A stretch of 24,277 nucleotides of DNA from Flammeovirgaceae bacterium UBA2786 (lineage in GTDB: Bacteria > Bacteroidota > Bacteroidia > Cytophagales > Cyclobacteriaceae), in NCBI GenBank assembly GCA_002352225.1, contig DEIA01000024.1, positions 10,150 through 34,426 of the forward strand. The letters are read 5' to 3'. The position numbers and the translations under genes were made by a program. The notes under the pieces were generated by a model. The model was not told the origin of the DNA, searched no databases, and worked only from the letters and a program-made list of their open reading frames with translations. Shown in pieces: positions 7,515-14,636 of the stretch (position 1 is its first letter; every line of letters starts with the position of its first letter).

Positions 7515-9872
7515 TTATTTCAGATTATCATCAAACAATTTTAAGATCCGTTTGTACTCATCCGTCCAGCTGCTGGGCTCCACAAACCCATGGTCTTCCA
7601 TCGGGTATACAGCAAGTTCCCAGTTGTCTTTGCCAAGTTCAATCAAGCGCTGAGTAAGTTTTACAGCATCCTGAAAGTGTACGTTTACATCCACCATACC
7701 ATGACAAATCAGCAAATGACCTTTTAATCCATTGGCATGATAGTAAGGCGAACTTTTGGCGTACGCAATGCTATCGGCTACCGGTGTGTTTAAGATGTTA
7801 GCCGTGTAACCGTGATTGTACTGAGCCCAATCGGTTACCGGTCTTAGTGCTGCACCTGCTGCAAATACATCGGGTGTGGTAAACATACCCATTAAAGTAA
7901 TGAAGCCTCCGTACGAGCCGCCATATACCCCTATGCGTTTAGGATCAACGCCATGTTTTTCAGCCAGCCATTTTGCGCCATCCACATTATCGGTTAAGTC
8001 TTTGCCTCCCATAAAACGGTAAATGCCGGTACGCCAATCGCGGCCATAGCCTGCGCTTGCGCGATAGTCTAAATCAAGAACGGTGTATCCTTTATCAACC
8101 AAAAGATTGTGGAACATATATTCACGGAAGTAGCTGCTCCACCACTTGTGTGCGTTTTGTAAATAGCCGGCACCATGTACAAAAACTACAGCAGCACCAT
8201 TTGGTTTTTCAGGTTTGTACAAGCGGGTGTACACATCGGCACCATCGCGGGCTTTAAAGGTGGTAACTTCAGGTTCGCGCCAGTTGTATGATTTGAATTC
8301 TGCTGTAAGCGAGTTGGTGATTTGAACAGGCTTTGCACCGGTTTTGTTTTCCTGCAGATAGAGCTCCCAGGGTTTGTTGCTGTATGAATAGCGGTAGGCA
8401 ATCCATTTTTCATCGGGCGATAGGCTTACTTCATGAGCACCAGTCATGGTAGTAAGTTTCTCAGCTTTGCCCCCTGTAACTGAAAGTTTATAATAATGTT
8501 TTTCGCCCGGGTGAACTTCGTTTGTAATGATATAAAAGAATTTCTTATCGCGCGACAGATCAACAGACTGTACTTCATACTTGCCCGAAGTAAGGGCTTG
8601 TTTTTTGCCAGTGGTTACATCGGCAAGGTATAAATGCGAATAGCCGCTTTCTTCTGATTGAAACCACAACGATTTGTTATCGGCTAACCAACCTATGCTG
8701 GCTCCACCAAAAAAACCACCACCGGTGCCGGGGCCACCAATCCAGGCATCATCATGCTGGCGGTCAATTAATTTTAGTTTTGCACTGGTTACATCAAGCG
8801 AAACAATCCAACGATCTTTATTGTCTTGTGAGCGTAGCGACATGGCGTTATACTTTCCATCGGCCGACCAAACCAAACCAGAAAAATTTACCGGGCGTGG
8901 AGTTGGCTTTTTCTCTTTAGGATCTTTGGTATCCCGGGCAGGATATTCTTTTTTATAATCAGGGGCATCGAAAATACCGGGCAGGTCATCTGTTTTTACC
9001 AGCAGAACAGTGTCGCGTTTAATATCGTAAACAAAAAACTCGCTGCTGTTTTGTGTACCTCCCACTTTTGAACGGGCCGGAATGTCTTCGGTAAAGCCAG
9101 ACTCCGTTACATAGTTAGGTACAATGGTGTTTTTAGCACCACCGCTTTTGGTAAGCTGATAGGTAACATAATTTCCATCAGGGCTTATCTGCAGACTGCC
9201 TAAATTTTTATCATCGAGGTAAATTTCTTTTGGTCTTGAGGGAGCATCGCCTTTGCGATTTTTTTCTGATGCCTTGCGGTTGTCACTCCGTTCTTTGAGT
9301 ACATCGAAGTAAGACAATTGATCGGCCTTCAACCATTTTTCCTGTTCTGCCGTTCTGGGGTCGGGGCGTTTGGCGCCTCTTCTAAAATCGGTTATCTGGG
9401 TAAATGCACCCGTGGCAATTTCCCAGCTAAACAAATTATTGTTGGCTGTAAATATGATTTTGCGTTCGTCCATCGAAAAACTTGCACCGGATTCGCGATC
9501 AACGGTATTGGTAACCTGAGTGATTTTTCCGGTGGCAACGTCTAACAGAAACAAATCGCCACTTTTTTCAAAAAGCTTTTTGGTAAATGTTTTATTGAAG
9601 GAGCCAAAGAATGAAGGCAACGCTCTTCGTGTTACGGGTTGCACTTTTTGAGGCGCACGATTTGCCAGCGTTATGCTGTATAGCGAATCGCCCTGATTCT
9701 TGTCGGGGTTCCAGTTAAAGTAAAGCTGTTTGCTGTCGGCCGACCAGTTCAGATTGGAAGGAGCTACCCCAATCCATTTCGGGTCGCGCATAATTTTTTC
9801 GACCGTAAGCGGGCCCAGTGTTTGTGCCCAGGCAGCCTGGCTAATCAACAAAAGCAGAAGTATCTTTTTCAT
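7515..9872 (-). CDS. Secreted S9 family peptidase (prolyl oligopeptidase / DPP-IV-like)
   Basis: The reading frame extends upstream to 9935, but the protein almost certainly starts at the ATG at 9872, which gives a clean signal peptide (M-K-K-I-L-L-L-L-L, cut after A-W-A-Q) and a 785-residue protein. The N-terminal two thirds is a beta-propeller built from repeated W-S-A-D-x-K and S-P-D-E-K-W turns. The C-terminal alpha/beta-hydrolase domain carries the catalytic triad: Ser653 in G-G-S-Y-G-G, Asp728 in H-G-M-V-D-V-N-V and His761 in E-D-H-G-F. Family S9 enzymes cut dipeptides or acyl-amino acids from short peptides, so this enzyme probably works in the periplasm or outside the cell in peptide feeding. 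No neighbour shares its strand, so it is likely monocistronic. Confidence 0.94.
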   Translation of the reverse strand: MKKILLLLLISQAAWAQTLGPLTVEKIMRDPKWIGVAPSNLNWSADSKQLYFNWNPDKNQGDSLYSITLANRAPQKVQPVTRRALPSFFGSFNKTFTKKLFEKSGDLFLLDVATGKITQVTNTVDRESGASFSMDERKIIFTANNNLFSWEIATGAFTQITDFRRGAKRPDPRTAEQEKWLKADQLSYFDVLKERSDNRKASEKNRKGDAPSRPKEIYLDDKNLGSLQISPDGNYVTYQLTKSGGAKNTIVPNYVTESGFTEDIPARSKVGGTQNSSEFFVYDIKRDTVLLVKTDDLPGIFDAPDYKKEYPARDTKDPKEKKPTPRPVNFSGLVWSADGKYNAMSLRSQDNKDRWIVSLDVTSAKLKLIDRQHDDAWIGGPGTGGGFFGGASIGWLADNKSLWFQSEESGYSHLYLADVTTGKKQALTSGKYEVQSVDLSRDKKFFYIITNEVHPGEKHYYKLSVTGGKAEKLTTMTGAHEVSLSPDEKWIAYRYSYSNKPWELYLQENKTGAKPVQITNSLTAEFKSYNWREPEVTTFKARDGADVYTRLYKPEKPNGAAVVFVHGAGYLQNAHKWWSSYFREYMFHNLLVDKGYTVLDLDYRASAGYGRDWRTGIYRFMGGKDLTDNVDGAKWLAEKHGVDPKRIGVYGGSYGGFITLMGMFTTPDVFAAGAALRPVTDWAQYNHGYTANILNTPVADSIAYAKSSPYYHANGLKGHLLICHGMVDVNVHFQDAVKLTQRLIELGKDNWELAVYPMEDHGFVEPSSWTDEYKRILKLFDDNLK

Positions 9873-9890
9873 AGTAATTCTATTAAGCCT

Positions 9891-9898
9891 GAAAATTA
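9891..9898 (-). promoter_or_regulatory. Possible -7 box for the S9 peptidase
   Basis: Read on the minus strand this is TAATTTTC, one base off TAnnTTTG, about 18 bases upstream of the ATG at 9872. It supports the shorter start, because an initiation codon at 9935 would lie upstream of it. Confidence 0.35.
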
Positions 9899-9987
9899 GA
9901 AAAAGCGGAGTATTCCTGATAAAAAATTCTATCAATGGTAAAAAATGAATTCTGAAGCATTAAGTCAGATTATTCATTAATCCATTT

Positions 9988-9995
9988 TAACTTTG
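9988..9995 (+). promoter_or_regulatory. -7 box TAACTTTG, 4 bases before the MscS start codon
   Basis: A perfect TAnnTTTG match ends 4 bases before the ATG at 10000. With the usual distance from this box to the transcription start, the mRNA would have essentially no leader. No clear -33 TTTG is seen at the expected distance. Confidence 0.5.
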
Positions 9996-9999
9996 CGTT

Positions 10000-11043
10000 A
10001 TGAATGAACTTTTAGCACAGGAATTTTATGGTAATACGGTACAGAATTACCTGATTACGGTAGGTATTATTGTGGGTGGTATTGTTGTAGTTCGGATTGT
10101 AAGAAACCGGATACTGAAACAGGTTAAACGTTGGGCCGAAAAGACGGAGACCAAGTTTGACGACTACATTGTTAAAGGCATTGAAAAATTCGGGTTACCG
10201 GTTTTGAATATTGTGGTGCTGTACTCCTCCCTTCACTATCTCACTTTTTCTGAGAAAATAACAAAGATCATAGACAACACGGTGGGCGTAGTCATTACAT
10301 TCTACCTCATTCGCATGGTTTCTGCATTTGTGCGGCTTTTGCTCGAATCGTATGTAAGCAAACAGGAAGGCGGACAGGAAAAGCTTAAGCAGCTTAATAG
10401 TGTAATGCTGATTGTAAATGGTTTGATCTGGGGTCTGGGTCTTTTATTTTTGTTCGATAACCTGGGGTATAATGTTACTACCATTGTAGCCGGTCTGGGT
10501 ATTGGTGGTATTGCCATAGCGCTTGCCGCTCAGAATATTCTGGGCGATTTGTTTAATTACTTCGTAATCTTTTTCGACAGGCCTTTTGAAGTGGGAGATT
10601 CCATTAATGTAGATGGAAAAGCGGGCACAGTTGAGTACATCGGAATTAAAACAACACGTGTAAGAAGTTTAACAGGCGAGCAACTTGTTTTTTCGAACAG
10701 TGATCTTACCAAATCGCGTATTCATAATTTTAAACGGATGGATCGCAGGCGGGTGGTGTTAACACTGGGGTTGGTTTATGAAACTCCACACGAACAATTG
10801 ATGCAGGTTCCATCCATTATTGAACAAATCATAAAAGGTGAGGGCGCTACATTTGACAGGGCTCACTTTGCGAAGTTAGGAACCTATAGCCTTGATTTTG
10901 AAGTTGTGTATTTTGTAGAATCGGCCGAGTACCTGGTTTATATGAATCTGCAACAACAAATTAATCTGAAAATTTTCAAAGCATTTGCTGATGCCAAAAT
11001 AGGGTTTGCTTACCCTACGCAAACTGTGCTGGTGAGTAAATAG
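10000..11043 (+). CDS. Small-conductance mechanosensitive channel, MscS family
   Basis: A 347-residue inner-membrane channel that opens under membrane tension and releases solutes during osmotic downshock. Helices are visible at about 18-38, 66-86, 90-110 and 130-152. The pore helix (about 157-187) has the family's Gly/Ala-rich G-L-G-I-G-G-I-A-I-A-L-A-A-Q-N pattern, then L-F-N-Y-F-V-I and the following F-D-R-P-F-E-V-G-D motif that begins the beta domain. After that come V-E-Y-I-G-I-K-T-T-R-V-R and F-S-N-S-D-L, also typical. The family's ring forms a heptamer. The length matches MscS proteins with one or two extra N-terminal helices. The gene ends 7 bases from the convergent small membrane protein, with no terminator visible between the two stops. 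Confidence 0.95.
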   Translation: MNELLAQEFYGNTVQNYLITVGIIVGGIVVVRIVRNRILKQVKRWAEKTETKFDDYIVKGIEKFGLPVLNIVVLYSSLHYLTFSEKITKIIDNTVGVVITFYLIRMVSAFVRLLLESYVSKQEGGQEKLKQLNSVMLIVNGLIWGLGLLFLFDNLGYNVTTIVAGLGIGGIAIALAAQNILGDLFNYFVIFFDRPFEVGDSINVDGKAGTVEYIGIKTTRVRSLTGEQLVFSNSDLTKSRIHNFKRMDRRRVVLTLGLVYETPHEQLMQVPSIIEQIIKGEGATFDRAHFAKLGTYSLDFEVVYFVESAEYLVYMNLQQQINLKIFKAFADAKIGFAYPTQTVLVSK

Positions 11044-11050
11044 AATGTAA

Positions 11051-11401
11051 TTAGTTTTTCTTCTCTTTGGTGAGGTCTATAACAATACTGTTCAAGACGG
11101 ATAAGATTAAACTAAAACCAAGTGCCCACCAGAATCCATCTACAGTAAACCCGGCAATAAAGTAATCTACCAGCAGAATGATGAGGGCATTAATCACTAA
11201 CAGAAAAAGCCCCAGCGTAACTACCGTAATGGGTATGGTGAATAAAACCAAAACAGGTTTTACAAAAATGTTGGCGATGGCCAATACCACCACCACCAAC
11301 AGGGCATAGCCGTAATTTTCCACATGCACCCCGCTTTGCAGCAGGTAGCCTGTAAGCAATACGGCTAAACCGTTTAAGAGAAAGCGCACAACTCCATTCA
11401 T
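11051..11401 (-). CDS. Small membrane protein, phage-holin-4 / YvlD family
   Basis: The frame is open to 11578 but the first 59 codons overlap the divergent nuclease gene and have no membrane character; the ATG at 11401 gives a 116-residue protein made almost wholly of four hydrophobic helices: about 5-22, 29-50, 55-77 and 90-108. The pattern (N-G-L-A-V-L-L-T-G-Y-L-L near the start, N-I-F-V-K-P-V-L, and W-W-A-L-G-F-S-L-I-L-S) matches the YvlD/phage_holin_4_2 family. Despite the name, these are ordinary bacterial membrane proteins of unclear role, linked to envelope stress in some Firmicutes. Nothing here suggests a prophage. It is divergent from the exonuclease/GIY-YIG gene. Confidence 0.85.
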   Translation of the reverse strand: MNGVVRFLLNGLAVLLTGYLLQSGVHVENYGYALLVVVVLAIANIFVKPVLVLFTIPITVVTLGLFLLVINALIILLVDYFIAGFTVDGFWWALGFSLILSVLNSIVIDLTKEKKN

Positions 11402-11416
11402 AACGTTTATTTTATT

Positions 11417-11444
11417 CAAATATAAGGTTTTGTGTCCTATCAAA
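11417..11444 (-). promoter_or_regulatory. Promoter of the YvlD-like gene
   Basis: On the minus strand TATATTTG (11417-11424) is a perfect -7 match 15 bases upstream of the ATG, and TTTG (11441-11444) lies 16 bases further out as a possible -33. It also supports the start at 11401 rather than 11578. Confidence 0.5.
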
Positions 11445-11484
11445 TTTAGCTTTTCAAATTTTGAATTTTGCGTGCGTAATCTTC

Positions 11485-11492
11485 TACCTTCG
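11485..11492 (+). promoter_or_regulatory. Possible -7 box of the exonuclease/GIY-YIG gene
   Basis: TACCTTCG is one base off TAnnTTTG and ends 8 bases before the ATG at 11501, again predicting a very short leader. Confidence 0.35.
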
Positions 11493-11500
11493 CTACTCCT

Positions 11501-12874
11501 ATGTACGCCATTGTTGATATTGAGACTACCGGAGGCTATGCAGAAAATCACCGGATAACGGAGATAGCAATTTATCATTACGATGGATTACAGGTTACAG
11601 ACAAATTTCATAGCCTTATTAACCCGGGCCGAAAAATACCACAGTTTATAACAGGACTTACAGGCATAACCTCGCAAATGGTGGAAGAAGCTCCGGCTTT
11701 TGAAGATATAGCCCCGGAAATTTTCAGCTGGCTGAAAGACCGTGTGTTTGTGGCTCACAATGCGCATTTCGATTACAGTTTTCTCAAAAAAGAATTTGAA
11801 GAAGCCGGCATTACATGGAACACCAAAAAACTTTGCACGGTAAGACTTAGTCGTAAAATTATTCCGGGACTAAGTTCGTATAGCCTGGGGCGATTAGCTG
11901 AAAGTCTCGGAATAAAAATTCCTGATCGGCACAGGGCTGGCGGAGATGCATTAGCCACAACTAAAATTTTTGATTTGCTGATGAAGCGCGATCAGGCAGG
12001 TGTAATTGCCAAAGCGCTGAAGCGAAACTCGGGCGAAACCATTCTGCCACCTAACTTACCTAAAGAAGAATTTGATAAACTTCCGGCCAAAGCCGGAGTG
12101 TATTATTTTCATGATGCACGCGGCACCGTTATTTATGTAGGCAAGGCTATCAATATTAAAAAAAGAATAGCCGGTCATTTTACAGGCGAGGCACGCGAGT
12201 GGAATCGCTCCAACATCCGCAACGAAATTCATCACATTAGTTTTGAATTAACCGGTAATGAATTGATTGCTCTTATTCTTGAATCGCAGGAGATAAGGAA
12301 GATATGGCCCAAGTATAACCTTGCACAGAAATACAAAGTAGAGGAGTGGGGTGTGTATGATTATGAAGACCGCAACGGCTACCTGCGTTTTGGAATAAAT
12401 AGTGTGAGCAAAGGGGCGCGGCCGCTCATTACGTTTTCATCGAAGGGCGATGCGTGGAATTTTATGTGGGAGAAAGTGAAGGCGTATGACTTGTGCCCGA
12501 AACTGAGCGGGTTGCAGATTGCAAAAGGATTATGTTTTAGTCACCAATCGGGTACATGCAAAGGCGCATGTCAGGAAGTTGAAAAACCAAAGAAGTATAA
12601 CAAGCGTGCACAGAAAGCGATTGATACTTTTTTTGAAGCCGGAGAAACGGTAGCGATTGTAGGTAAGGGAAGAACGACCGATGAAAAATCGGTAGTGTTG
12701 GTGGAGAATGGGAATTACCTGGGGTTTGGTTTTTTTGATGAGACGGAAAACATTTCTAATCTGGATGCAGCGCGTATGGTTATCAAACCCTCCAAAGACA
12801 ACCGTGTGGTGCAGAATATTGTGAACTCGTACCTTACCAATCCGAAAGGAGTTGAGTTGGTGTTGTTTAATTAA
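11501..12874 (+). CDS. DEDDh 3'-5' exonuclease fused to a GIY-YIG (UvrC-like) nuclease
   Basis: A 457-residue two-nuclease fusion. The first half (about 1-165) is a DnaQ/PolC-type exonuclease with all five DEDDh residues visible: Asp6 and Glu8 (D-I-E-T-T-G), Asp91 (H-N-A-H-F-D), His144 and Asp149 (H-R-A-G-G-D). The second domain (about 190-280) is a UvrC/Cho-type GIY-YIG nuclease: G199-V-Y, Y212-V-G and Arg222, then a Glu-containing L-I-L-E-S-Q-E-I helix. Next comes a four-cysteine set C332-x12-C345-x7-C353-x3-C357, almost the spacing of the cysteines that hold the iron-sulphur cluster of UvrC. The rest to 457 is unassigned. UvrC cuts damaged DNA with UvrB; a fused exonuclease suggests coupled incision and trimming in DNA repair. 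DnaQ-GIY-YIG fusions are known in other phyla, e.g. mycobacteria; biochemical roles remain uncertain. Confidence 0.9.
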   Translation: MYAIVDIETTGGYAENHRITEIAIYHYDGLQVTDKFHSLINPGRKIPQFITGLTGITSQMVEEAPAFEDIAPEIFSWLKDRVFVAHNAHFDYSFLKKEFEEAGITWNTKKLCTVRLSRKIIPGLSSYSLGRLAESLGIKIPDRHRAGGDALATTKIFDLLMKRDQAGVIAKALKRNSGETILPPNLPKEEFDKLPAKAGVYYFHDARGTVIYVGKAINIKKRIAGHFTGEAREWNRSNIRNEIHHISFELTGNELIALILESQEIRKIWPKYNLAQKYKVEEWGVYDYEDRNGYLRFGINSVSKGARPLITFSSKGDAWNFMWEKVKAYDLCPKLSGLQIAKGLCFSHQSGTCKGACQEVEKPKKYNKRAQKAIDTFFEAGETVAIVGKGRTTDEKSVVLVENGNYLGFGFFDETENISNLDAARMVIKPSKDNRVVQNIVNSYLTNPKGVELVLFN

Positions 12875-12924
12875 AGTATTAAACATAAAAAAATTGTGAG
12901 TGCTCAATTAATGGGTATAATGGA

Positions 12925-12955
12925 GAATTGAATAAAAAAATCAAGTGTTCAATTC
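12925..12955. terminator. Weak A/T-rich hairpin between convergent genes
   Basis: GAATTGAA (12925-12932) and TTCAATTC (12948-12955) are perfect inverted repeats around an A-rich loop, between the exonuclease/GIY-YIG stop (12874) and the NERD gene, whose last codons it overlaps. It is A/T-only in large part, so termination is possible but weakly supported. Confidence 0.3.
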
Positions 12956-14002
12956 AATTAGATAATCTGCAATACCCTGTGCTTCTTTAGCCGACATGGT
13001 TGATTGAAAATATTCAACATAGCCCAGCAATTCAGATAAGGTGAGAATCTTTACATATTGAAACTCTTCTTGGGGTTTGTGATTTATTAGAACTATAAGA
13101 TTTCGGATCGGTATCTTTCGTTCGCCCCAATGATGCTTGCCGATTTTCCCAGAAGTCTCTTTTAATAAGTGGTATAAAGCAAAATTTGAACGGTGGATTT
13201 GCGTAACCGGTGAACGCAGGTTTAAATTTTGCACTGATTTCTCGCTCCAATTCTTTGTTTCAATCAGAAAAACCCCAGCTTGTGAAATCAGCACGTGATC
13301 AATTTGAATGGTTTTAATGTGTGTACTTTGCTGTTTATAATAAAGCGACTTGGCGAATGTAAACCTGAAATCATTGATCAGCGTGTATTCATCTGATAGC
13401 TGAGCTAGTTCATCAACTACTTTCTGTTCTCCAATTGCACCATAGATAGACAAATTGATTTCATCAATTACTTTTTTCTTTCGGTCTAGTTCCGTTAACG
13501 CTACAACGGTGGCCGCTGTCGCAGCATCTTCAAAATGCGAGATAAGATACCGGTGCCGCTGTTGTTTATAAGTTAACACCTTACTTTTAGGCTTAATAGC
13601 GCGAGAGATAAAATAGGCAGAACAGATGTTGGTGTACATAACCCTCATCAATGTAAATAGTGCTTTGAAACTATAGGTAAACTCCTGCAAAACAGTCTTC
13701 TCCGCGTCCACAAATGAATTATATTGTAGCTGTAGGACTTCAATTTTCTGTCTATACTTATCCTGAAGAGTCAATCTATCGTGTATAATTTCCTTTTCTA
13801 AGAGAGAAATATCAGCACTTAGAATGTCTCGCTCTGCGATAAGCAAAGCTTTTTGATTAGCAATTAATTGAGCCCGGTCTCTATCGTAATCTTTTTGAAA
13901 AAGTAACAACTCTTTTATAGAATTGAACCCCTCGATATTGTGTTGCTGCAGGTGTGTTTTGATATGGTTGAGTGAACCAATGGTGTTGTAGATCGTGCAC
14001 AT
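12941..14002 (-). CDS. NERD-domain nuclease-related protein with N-terminal coiled coil
   Basis: A 353-residue protein with no signal peptide. Residues about 35-110 are a charged coiled coil (many E, K, Q and L heptads); about 110-180 is a helical linker with basic patches; the NERD domain covers about 185-300. Its landmarks are G-A-I-G-E-Q (from 188), I-D-H-V-L-I (Asp235) and I-E-T-K-N-W (Glu248 and Lys250). This is the D...ExK arrangement of the PD-(D/E)XK nuclease fold, so the active site looks intact. NERD proteins are presumed DNA-processing enzymes; some act in phage defence or on plasmids, but no substrate is shown for this one. The protein is convergent with the exonuclease/GIY-YIG gene and divergent from the SemiSWEET gene. 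ATG 14002 is the first in-frame start; its upstream gap holds no clear promoter. Confidence 0.82.
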   Translation of the reverse strand: MCTIYNTIGSLNHIKTHLQQHNIEGFNSIKELLLFQKDYDRDRAQLIANQKALLIAERDILSADISLLEKEIIHDRLTLQDKYRQKIEVLQLQYNSFVDAEKTVLQEFTYSFKALFTLMRVMYTNICSAYFISRAIKPKSKVLTYKQQRHRYLISHFEDAATAATVVALTELDRKKKVIDEINLSIYGAIGEQKVVDELAQLSDEYTLINDFRFTFAKSLYYKQQSTHIKTIQIDHVLISQAGVFLIETKNWSEKSVQNLNLRSPVTQIHRSNFALYHLLKETSGKIGKHHWGERKIPIRNLIVLINHKPQEEFQYVKILTLSELLGYVEYFQSTMSAKEAQGIADYLIELNT

Positions 14003-14100
14003 GGTGATCAGGAAGGGTTACCAGTGGAAAAATAATTGTGAGGCCGAAGAGCCAAAACTTTTAAAATTATAAAAATTCAAATGAAAATAAGCGTTTAGCT

Positions 14101-14133
14101 TTTGTGCTTTCAGGCTTTAGGCTTATAGCTTTG
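14101..14133 (+). promoter_or_regulatory. SemiSWEET promoter (TTTG-N21-TAGCTTTG), 4 bases before ATG
   Basis: TTTG (14101-14104) and a perfect -7 box TAGCTTTG (14126-14133) are 21 bases apart, close to the classic Bacteroidota spacing. The box ends 4 bases before the ATG at 14138, the same geometry as the MscS gene. The segment is also part of a GCTTT-rich stretch (14094-14133). Confidence 0.6.
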
Positions 14134-14137
14134 CATT

Positions 14138-14395
14138 ATGAATTACATAGACCTCTTCGGCTACTTCGGTAGCTTTTTAACCTGCATCACCTTTATGCCG
14201 CAGGTATATAAAACCTGGCAAACCAGAAAGGCGGGCGACCTGAGCCTTGCCATGATGCTGATTGTAGTGCTCAGTACCGTGGTGTGGTTGGTGTATGGTT
14301 TTTCGCTTATGCTTTGGCCGGTAATTATCGCCAATGGTATTGTGTTTACGTTAAGCCTTGTACTGGTTTATTTTAAACTTACGTTTAAGCAGTAG
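14138..14395 (+). CDS. SemiSWEET sugar transporter
   Basis: An 85-residue membrane protein with three helices (about 4-24, 36-56 and 60-80), the single triple-helix bundle that dimerises to form a bacterial SemiSWEET. The hallmark F-M-P-Q-V-Y-K-T-W (Pro21, Gln22 of the PQ loop) and the following K-A-G-D-L-S are both present, as is the polar turn before the third helix. Characterised SemiSWEETs carry sucrose or glucose down a gradient across the inner membrane; the substrate of this copy is unknown. The very short length is normal for the family. The gene is alone on its strand and is followed by a structured non-coding element. Confidence 0.92.
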   Translation: MNYIDLFGYFGSFLTCITFMPQVYKTWQTRKAGDLSLAMMLIVVLSTVVWLVYGFSLMLWPVIIANGIVFTLSLVLVYFKLTFKQ

Positions 14396-14403
14396 GCTCA
14401 TTA

Positions 14404-14514
14404 CCCAAAAAGTCTTAACAAATTTGGAGTGTCAGGCCTTGTGCCGGAATCTTGTTAAGTGCTTCTAAATCGGGATCGCGGAATAAATCCACGATGACAG
14501 AAGGACTTTTTGGG
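14404..14514. repeat. Structured intergenic element with nested inverted repeats
   Basis: In the 241-base gap after the SemiSWEET gene, an 11-base perfect inverted repeat, CCCAAAAAGTC (14404-14414) and GACTTTTTGGG (14504-14514), bounds a 111-base segment. Inside lie CTTAACAA (14414-14421) with TTGTTAAG (14452-14459), and ATCGCGG (14475-14481) with CCACGAT (14489-14495). No open reading frame or direct target duplication was found. The third hairpin with its following GACAG resembles short dispersed palindromic repeats seen between genes in many Bacteroidota. It may be such a repeat, a non-coding RNA, or a terminator complex. Confidence 0.55.
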
Positions 14515-14598
14515 CAATTGATTTCACCTTTGATGATCCCCCGCAGCCGTACGACACGAGTTTGACGATATTCCCCAAAAACTTTAGCACCAATTGGT

Positions 14599-14606
14599 TA
14601 ATATTG
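14599..14606 (+). promoter_or_regulatory. Possible -7 box of the MoxR gene
   Basis: TAATATTG differs from TAnnTTTG at one position, 30 bases before the ATG at 14637. The A/T-rich leader AAATTTTAAAG that follows is typical for the phylum. Confidence 0.35.
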
Positions 14607-14636
14607 CGTTCTAAATTTTAAAGAATCTATCGGGTT

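Noticed and set aside
11051..11401. Phage holin, hence a prophage remnant
   Set aside because: The family name is historical; no lysin, integrase, capsid or tail gene is present, and members are ordinary chromosomal membrane proteins.
11402..11578. Upstream extension of the YvlD-like frame by 59 codons
   Set aside because: The extension overlaps the divergent exonuclease gene and the gene's own promoter and has no membrane-protein character.
14404..14514. Insertion sequence or MITE with target duplication
   Set aside because: The flanks (14398-14403 and 14515-14520) show no matching direct repeat and no transposase is present; listed only as a structured repeat.
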